Below, piece after piece: positions 59,901-64,000 of a DNA stretch of 64,000 nucleotides. Numbering within the stretch: position 1 is the first letter of the stretch; every line of letters starts with the position of its first letter. Source of the DNA: Aldrovandia affinis (lineage: Eukaryota > Chordata > Actinopteri > Notacanthiformes > Halosauridae); contig JAINUG010000020.1 in NCBI GenBank assembly GCA_029706075.1, positions 2,867,625 to 2,931,624 of the forward strand, in the 5' to 3' direction. Position numbers and translations under genes: made by a program. The notes below the pieces were generated by a model. It saw nothing but the letters and a program-made list of their open reading frames with translations, ran no database searches and had not been told where the DNA came from.

Positions 59901-62900
59901 AGTCTTATGGAGGTCTGTACCACAGGAAGTCATCCAGAGTGCAGCGGCAGGGTGTGGGCTGCTTTGTGACAATGTAGTCACGGCCGTTCCAGCACACAGA
60001 GTCCTTGCGCATTCGCAGGAACCTCTCCTTGTATCCCAGCATACAGCCATCGCTTGGGTCACTGATGTCATCAGAGTGAGCCAGCCACTGCACATAGTCC
60101 TCCTCACCACCTACAGGGGGAGACAGAGAGATGGGCAGCTCACATATGAGGGGAAATATTCTTGCAACATTTGTACTGGCCATAGCACGAGAGATAACGT
60201 CACTGTATAATAATATAATAATAGTAATAATAATAATAAAATATTATAATAATGGCCCACGGTGGGCGCAACCGGTAAAGGCACTTGTGGTGTGGTTTCC
60301 CACTGCGGCCTGGGTTTGCGGGCAGGTTATGCCAGCCTGGCTCTGGCCGGGAGTCCCGTTCAGGGGTAGCGATTGGCTGTCCAGCCAGAGGGAGAGGGGG
60401 GAGGAAAGCTGCCATGAGTTTGTCGCGTGCAAACATGGCTCTGTGTCGGATTTACGGTTGACGGCTTAGTGAGTTCCATCTCATACTCTCGGGGCAGTTG
60501 AATTAGAAGAGGGTACAATTGGCCACCAAATAGGCAACAAAATTATAAATAAAAAAATAATGTTGATTATAATGAGGATTATCATTACAATAATTATTAG
60601 AAATTATTATTACAATAATTATTAGAAATTATTATTACAATAATTATTAGAAATTATTATTACAATATTTATTAGAAATCTAGAGCCTGGATCAAGGTAC
60701 AAGGGAAAACACCAATGACATCAAAAGTAACTGGCTTCAATACATCATATGGTCCTTTTCTACATTTCTCCCCGCTTAAAACAGGATGAATACTAACAAG
60801 CAGCAGAACATGATTGAACCAGCCAGAGAGTATGAATACATCGTACTCATGTATACATCATATGAATACATCGTCTCACACCCACTGTCTTGGCGGGCGA
60901 GTAGTATGGTTCATTCTATTCCATTCCAAGTTGATTCCTGAAACTGACTCACAGTCACGGGTGAGCAGCTGCTTAAAGTCGATGGTAATGGACACCCAGA
61001 ATTGGCTGAGGAGGGACTCCCGGTAGCCCCAGATGCTAACGTTCATGGAGCGTGCCCCAGGCTCAGAGGCCAGTCCTGTGAAGAACAGCGGGTCGCTGGT
61101 GAAGTTGAAGATGTGCCAGCACTGCCCCTCATCTGTGGAAAACCTGCAATTGGGCACGGACAACATGATGCTTCATTAAAACAGGCCACATTTGCACAGC
61201 GCAAGGAGGAAAACTTATTTCGTACTTTAACCAGGGGTTACAACCCCGCTGTTTGTGAAGACAGCATGGGCTATGTATTGTCCAAAGTGCCTGTACCTTG
61301 GTTTAATACCTCTGAAAAAATCCAGTGTCTCCATTGAGAGGGGCAGTGATTTTTACATAGGAAGGGTGCTCCTATGATGGTGCATTGAGTCAACCTGGAA
61401 CAGCAACCTGGCTTTTTAATGAAGCTTTCTCCCTACCCCTGACAGGCCTGGCCCTGCTAAGCTCCTGTGTTCCCGTTTGCCCCCAAAAATGTGTGAATAA
61501 GTTTTTTTTTGTGGGACACGTTTGGCCTCCCCACGCACTTCCTTCCGCCCTTCCCCATCTGACTCACTTGATCTGGGAGATGGGCTGGGAGGAGGTGTGT
61601 TCCACAGCCACCAGCAGACCCCCGGAGTCCAGGATGGCATAGTGGTGGGGGCCCTGGAGGGCCTGCAGCCAGGAGTAGCCCCCATCATCAGACACGTACA
61701 CGTCAGGTGCCATCACAGAGACGGCGTCGCCCACGCTCCCTGAAGCACACAGAGAGAGTCGGGGCTCAGTAGTGAGGATGTTGGTATTAAGGGGCCTTTT
61801 ATTACTGAGAACATCACCTGATGTTCTCAGTAGTAAAAACAAGCTGCAGTTGTTACTTTGGCAGAACTGCTCTTACTCAGGGACACTATTTCCTGGGGGG
61901 CTTCCTCCAGTCGGAGACAAACACAAAAGACAGAAAGCCTTTCATAGCCCAAGTTGCCTCATTTACTTGGTTAGATAGAGACAGACTAATTAGAGAGAAA
62001 GGCACAGTTTTCAGAAACGACAATGAGCAAAGGTAAATGGCACAAGCTTCGACACAAAAAAGCCCAACAAAGCACTTATGCAGTCTTTCCAAATAAACCT
62101 TGATGAACCAAATCCAGATGTCACTTGTTGATATTTGTTTATGATATGTACAGTTAACTAGCTGTTCATGCTTGCTAGCTAACTTGCTATAGTTGTTAAC
62201 GATATTTAGTATGTAGTTCTATCAGCCCACTAGTTTGCTAGCTATGATAGAGCAAGTTAAGTTGATGACACAGCCTCTGTCTTAGGGAAGGGCAAGAGGG
62301 ATGTGTGGGAGCATGTCCAAGGCATTGGCTGGTTACCGTGGGCCAGGATGAGCCCCACAGCATTGGGCTCAGTCAGGGGCAGCATGGGGACATTCAGCTT
62401 CATGGAGGTACTGTAGGAGGCATGGATATGGAGGCTGCACTGTAGAGAGGAGCAGACAGACATTACTGGCCAATTCATGTCACACAGACACGCATGGCGG
62501 GCAGATGTGTGGCAGTCTCTTTCCACAGAGAAACACAGAAGTAGGCAGACCTACAATGGTCAGATCCTATGAGGATACACAGACACGCGCACACAGAAAT
62601 GTGGTCAGCCTCACAACGGCACACAGACACGTCTACATACAGACATACACAGCAGACAGAAAACACCGCAAGGCCAATACAAATGTATCAGAGTATGCTG
62701 CCAATTCAAAAGTACCATACATCAATAATACATAAATTCTATGCAGTCACACTGCAACTTTTCTACCCTCAAGTCCCTTAGATATTGAAAATGGGTCAGT
62801 GAAAATATTCACCCAATAATAAGAGAGCTATGTGAAATTAAAAAACAAAAACAAAACGCATCTTCAGTATATTGCACAAAGCGTGCACTTAGTGAGCAAA

Positions 62901-63042
62901 CCCAGCTGTAGCTTAGCACATCAGCAGCCTCTCACCAGCTCTGGGTGTTTGGTTGTGGAGTCACACTTCCTGTTCCTCGGCTTCTGCAGTGGCCTCCACT
63001 CCCCACCCTGGTCAAAGGTCACAACAGTCTCTACCGAGCCGT
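47908..63042 (-). CDS. sort1: sort1 (sortilin), last ten coding exons; 5' part beyond the right edge
   Basis: Sortilin is a type I membrane sorting receptor of the Vps10 family that moves ligands such as neurotrophin precursors, lipoprotein lipase and prosaposin between Golgi, endosomes and the surface. Coding exons here: 62,936-63,042, 62,337-62,439, 61,568-61,739, 60,953-61,143, 59,921-60,110, 56,451-56,567, 55,768-55,876, 55,383-55,492, 50,764-50,890 and 47,908-47,922. All nine junctions keep frame, giving about 413 codons: the last propeller blades (two SDDGG-type Asp-box segments), the Cys-rich 10CC region, one membrane span, and a tail with YSVL and a final DLLE. It matches human SORT1 along its whole length. 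Teleost duplicates exist, so the exact paralog is open. Confidence 0.96.
48040..48185 (-). repeat. tRNA-derived SINE head fragment
   Basis: Read on the minus strand it starts GTAAAGGCACTTGT and has a GGTTCGATTGC box B, matching the head of the SINE at 60.25 kb. It lies between the LINE 3' end and the last sort1 exon. Confidence 0.65.
48190..50400 (-). mobile_element. decayed CR1/L2-like non-LTR retrotransposon
   Basis: Minus-strand fragments in several frames read as one reverse transcriptase: a PKKFF region (50.0 kb), [17 protein letters not shown] (49.4 kb), [16 protein letters not shown] and GVPQGSVL (49.1-49.3 kb), KFADDTKLG with the catalytic FADD (48.98 kb), then the long 3' part with [20 protein letters not shown] (48.2-48.9 kb). 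Stops and frameshifts break it, and the endonuclease half is missing, so it is a 5'-truncated dead copy. It sits in the last sort1 intron on the same strand as the gene. Confidence 0.92.
50764..50890 (-). CDS. sort1: sort1 exon (cytoplasmic tail, YSVL)
   Basis: Acceptor [30 protein letters not shown] through RDYHDDSDE, donor GATGAG|GTATGG. 127 bp, phase 2 in and 0 out. Contains the YxxL endocytosis motif and the acidic DDSDE cluster. Reading on past the donor gives an unrelated tail, so the donor is taken as real. The LTR element starts only 51 bp upstream of this exon. Confidence 0.96.
51525..53290 (+). CDS. coiled-coil ORF of the LTR element, broken by one frameshift
   Basis: The first part runs from the ATG at 51,525 to a stop near 52,043; the second, in another frame, runs from before 51,998 to 53,290 inside the right LTR. 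Heptad-rich sequence continues smoothly across the frame change near 51,930, so a one-base indel in a single ORF of roughly 590 codons is the simplest reading. The first two thirds are rich in Glu, Gln, Leu and Lys with heptads such as [15 protein letters not shown] Trp/Asp-rich segment and a strongly basic block ([18 protein letters not shown]) follow. No enzyme motif is seen. It may be a divergent gag or a captured host coiled-coil gene. Confidence 0.6.
53284..53291 (+). promoter_or_regulatory. TATA-like box in the right LTR, missing from the left LTR
   Basis: TATTTAAA lies in an 11-bp segment (GCCTATTTAAA) present only in the right LTR; the left LTR lacks exactly these 11 bases near 51,090. 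Both LTRs keep an AATAAA signal (left copy 51,408-51,413). Confidence 0.55.
54915..55100. mobile_element. hAT-like MITE
   Basis: CAGGGTTACTCAAATC at the left end and GATTTGAGTAACC at the right end are inverted repeats around about 185 bp. Flanking duplication is not clear. It lies in a sort1 intron. Confidence 0.65.
55383..55492 (-). CDS. sort1: sort1 exon (transmembrane segment)
   Basis: Acceptor [20 protein letters not shown], then a hydrophobic span [19 protein letters not shown] followed by KKYVCGG(R). Donor GGAG|GTCAGC, phase 2. The KKYVCGGR membrane exit, with its palmitoylated-type Cys, is identical to human sortilin. Confidence 0.97.
55768..55876 (-). CDS. sort1: sort1 exon (YRKIPGDKC)
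   Basis: Acceptor [29 protein letters not shown] and [14 protein letters not shown], donor CTG|GTGAGC. 109 bp, phase 2 in and 0 out. Last cysteines of the 10CC region and start of the juxtamembrane stalk. Confidence 0.96.
56451..56567 (-). CDS. sort1: sort1 exon (DFGYYR, 10CC region)
   Basis: Acceptor [29 protein letters not shown] and [17 protein letters not shown], donor GCGG|GTAAAA. 117 bp, phase 2 in and out. The preceding 3.3-kb intron carries the hAT element. Confidence 0.96.
57467..59697 (-). mobile_element. hAT transposon with broken transposase
   Basis: The ends TAGGCTGACCA... and ...TTTGGTCACCCTA are inverted, and a perfect 8-bp duplication TTATACTG flanks it (57,459-57,466 and 59,698-59,705). 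Minus-strand ORFs give the transposase: [15 protein letters not shown] (catalytic-Asp region, about 59.1-59.2 kb), a long middle part with [17 protein letters not shown] (58.6 kb), and the C-terminal dimerisation region [17 protein letters not shown] (57.9 kb). There is a frameshift near 58.0 kb, no N-terminal BED finger was found, and a MITE splits the gene, so it is inactive. Confidence 0.92.
58780..58984. mobile_element. 205-bp hAT-type MITE nested in the hAT transposase
   Basis: Ends CAGGGGTGGGCAATCTTACC and its inverse form perfect 27-bp terminal inverted repeats. The 8-bp duplication ATCTAGTC is perfect (58,772-58,779 and 58,985-58,992). No coding capacity. Confidence 0.92.
59921..60110 (-). 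CDS. sort1: sort1 exon (10CC region)
   Basis: Acceptor [40 protein letters not shown] and [16 protein letters not shown], ending DDFLC split at TG|GTACAG. 190 bp. Conserved cysteines match the sortilin 10CC-a/b module. Confidence 0.97.
60253..60555 (+). repeat. tRNA-derived SINE
   Basis: Head with GGGCGCAACCGGTAAAGGCA, body with GATTGGCTGTCCAGCCAGAG and GAGAGGGGGGAGG, tail AGGGTACAATTGGCCACC and AT-rich end. Same family as 3,112-3,470. AT-rich trinucleotide repeats flank it on both sides. Confidence 0.8.
60585..60690. repeat. 25-bp AT-rich tandem repeat
   Basis: About four copies of a unit containing AATTATTAGAAATTATTATT, spaced 25 bp (for example at 60,611 and 60,636), next to the SINE tail. 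Confidence 0.85.
60953..61143 (-). CDS. sort1: sort1 exon (FSTDEGQCW, end of propeller)
   Basis: Acceptor [29 protein letters not shown] and [17 protein letters not shown], ending LLTRDC split at GACT|GTGAGT. 191 bp, phase 2 in and 1 out. Contains the first Cys residues leading into the 10CC region. Confidence 0.97.
61568..61739 (-). CDS. sort1: sort1 exon (Asp-box [13 protein letters not shown])
   Basis: Acceptor [31 protein letters not shown] then [17 protein letters not shown], ending ISQIK split at ATCAA|GTGAGT. 172 bp, phase 1 in and 2 out. The SDDGGYSW Asp box belongs to the ten-bladed Vps10 propeller. Confidence 0.97.
62337..62439 (-). CDS. sort1: sort1 exon (CSLHIHASY)
   Basis: Acceptor [29 protein letters not shown] through ILAHG, donor CACG|GTAACC. 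103 bp, phase 0 in and 1 out. Very close to sortilin [19 protein letters not shown]. Confidence 0.96.
62936..63042 (-). CDS. sort1: sort1 exon (Vps10 propeller, VTFDQGGEW)
   Basis: Acceptor GTGTCTGCAG; reads [20 protein letters not shown] and ends KHPEL at CTG|GTGAGA. 107 bp, phase 1 in and phase 0 out. The FDQGGxW Asp-box-like motif matches sortilin MITFDQGGRW. Confidence 0.94.
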
Positions 63043-63185
63043 CTGCAGACACAGGACACAGGTGGTCACGCGCAAAGCCACCAAACACACAGGGAAGCTC
63101 ACAGAAATCGGAGGGAGTCGTTTCCAGGGAATCCCTGCATCCGAGGGTTTCTCTGTCGTGCTCAGTTTCTACCCGTGCTCCTATA

Positions 63186-63950
63186 TACAGTAGCCTCCAA
63201 TATTATTCACACCCTTGATAAACTGCAACAAAAAGACAATTGAACAGAGTGTACCCAAACACTAGTGCCAAAAAGAGAAAGCTCATGTTGAGATGAACAT
63301 TGTGACTTCTGTTATATATGGAGATTCATCTGTTTTGTTTTTGGGTTGTTTTATGTCTTTTGGCCCTGGTAGCCATGTTAGGATTAAGGGAAAGAGAAAT
63401 TAAAATGAAGCCAGGACATTTTGTTTACATACCTGGCCAAGCTAAACTAGGAACCTCAATTTGGGTCCAAATTTGGAATTCCAGCAAAATCCAAACCGCA
63501 CATCCCAATCTACAGAGGAATGGTTGAGAGGAATACAAAACCAAAATGTTCTGGACCAGCAATAATAATCTCCAGACCTCAGTTCAATGGAACATCTGTG
63601 GTTTGAACTGAAGACAGCAGCTCACAAGCAAAAAACAAGAAATCTGAAGGATCTGGCAAGGAGGAGTAAAAAAAACGTAAAAAAACAGGACCTGTCTTTG
63701 TAGTGTCAAAGTTGCACAATGTTGCAGAAGGGTGTACACATTTTTGATACTACAGGTGTGAATAAATTAGATTACTGTGTTTAAAAAAAAAAAAATTTGT
63801 ATATGATTTGCTGCTGCTCCGTGCAAAATTTAAATTCTGTACATTTCCATTTATTTGCACGAAAAAGCAGGTCCACTTGTACTTCTTCTGCTCAGTTCAC
63901 ATCGCTGTTACAGTTTATCGATGGTATGAATACATTTGGAGGCCACTATA
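63186..63950 (+). mobile_element. degenerate Tc1/mariner element
   Basis: Imperfect inverted ends TACAGTAGCCTCCAATATT and ..TTTGGAGGCCACTATA. Near 63.57-63.66 kb the plus strand encodes a transposase remnant resembling SSMEHLWFELKTAAHKQK. Too decayed to be active; it lies in a sort1 intron. Confidence 0.75.
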
Positions 63951-64000
63951 AACTGCATATTTTTCTGTTTTACTCTCTGGAGTGATGGATTCAATTTGGC

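Overview
The window is nuclear genomic DNA from a ray-finned fish, most likely a teleost. It has long introns, CA and CT microsatellites, and many fish-type transposons: hAT elements with 8-bp target duplications, Tc1 elements, a CR1/L2-like LINE, tRNA-derived SINEs and an LTR element. Only about 4% codes for host protein. All three recognisable host genes lie on the minus strand and read from right to left. Their exons were placed by matching remembered family proteins, then checking GT/AG borders and phase by hand. Every internal junction kept frame.

Right part (about 47.9-64 kb): the last ten coding exons of a sortilin gene (sort1), covering the end of the Vps10 propeller, the 10CC region, the membrane span and the cytoplasmic tail. 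The acidic dileucine end of the tail is on a 15-nt coding segment, 2.8 kb beyond the previous exon. The introns hold a 2.8-kb LTR element with long coiled-coil ORFs and no visible polymerase, a 2.2-kb hAT element that itself carries a 205-bp MITE, a decayed LINE, and Tc1 and SINE copies.

Middle (about 28.4-42.7 kb): a complete gene for NF-YA (nfya) with nine coding exons and 338 codons, including a short last exon at 29.9 kb. A CCAAT-rich, CpG-containing region at 42.4-42.7 kb is probably its promoter and noncoding first exon. Reading through the donor of coding exon 8 would give a different C-terminus. Intron 1 carries a THAP-type element with perfect 27-bp terminal inverted repeats.

Left part (1 to about 26.7 kb): the first three coding exons of ahcyl1 (IRBIT), separated by a 20.6-kb first intron. 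The IRBIT phosphoserine cluster that controls IP3-receptor binding is intact. A candidate alternative first exon lies at 11.1 kb. The intron also holds a nest of transposons in which a Tc1 copy, itself broken by insertions, sits between 242-bp inverted repeats.

The three genes are separate in function: SAM-hydrolase-like signalling regulator, CCAAT transcription factor, and sorting receptor. Nothing suggests an operon-like or novel multi-gene system. The most unusual items are the coiled-coil LTR element, the possible alternative ends of nfya and ahcyl1, and the isolated sort1 sorting-signal exon.
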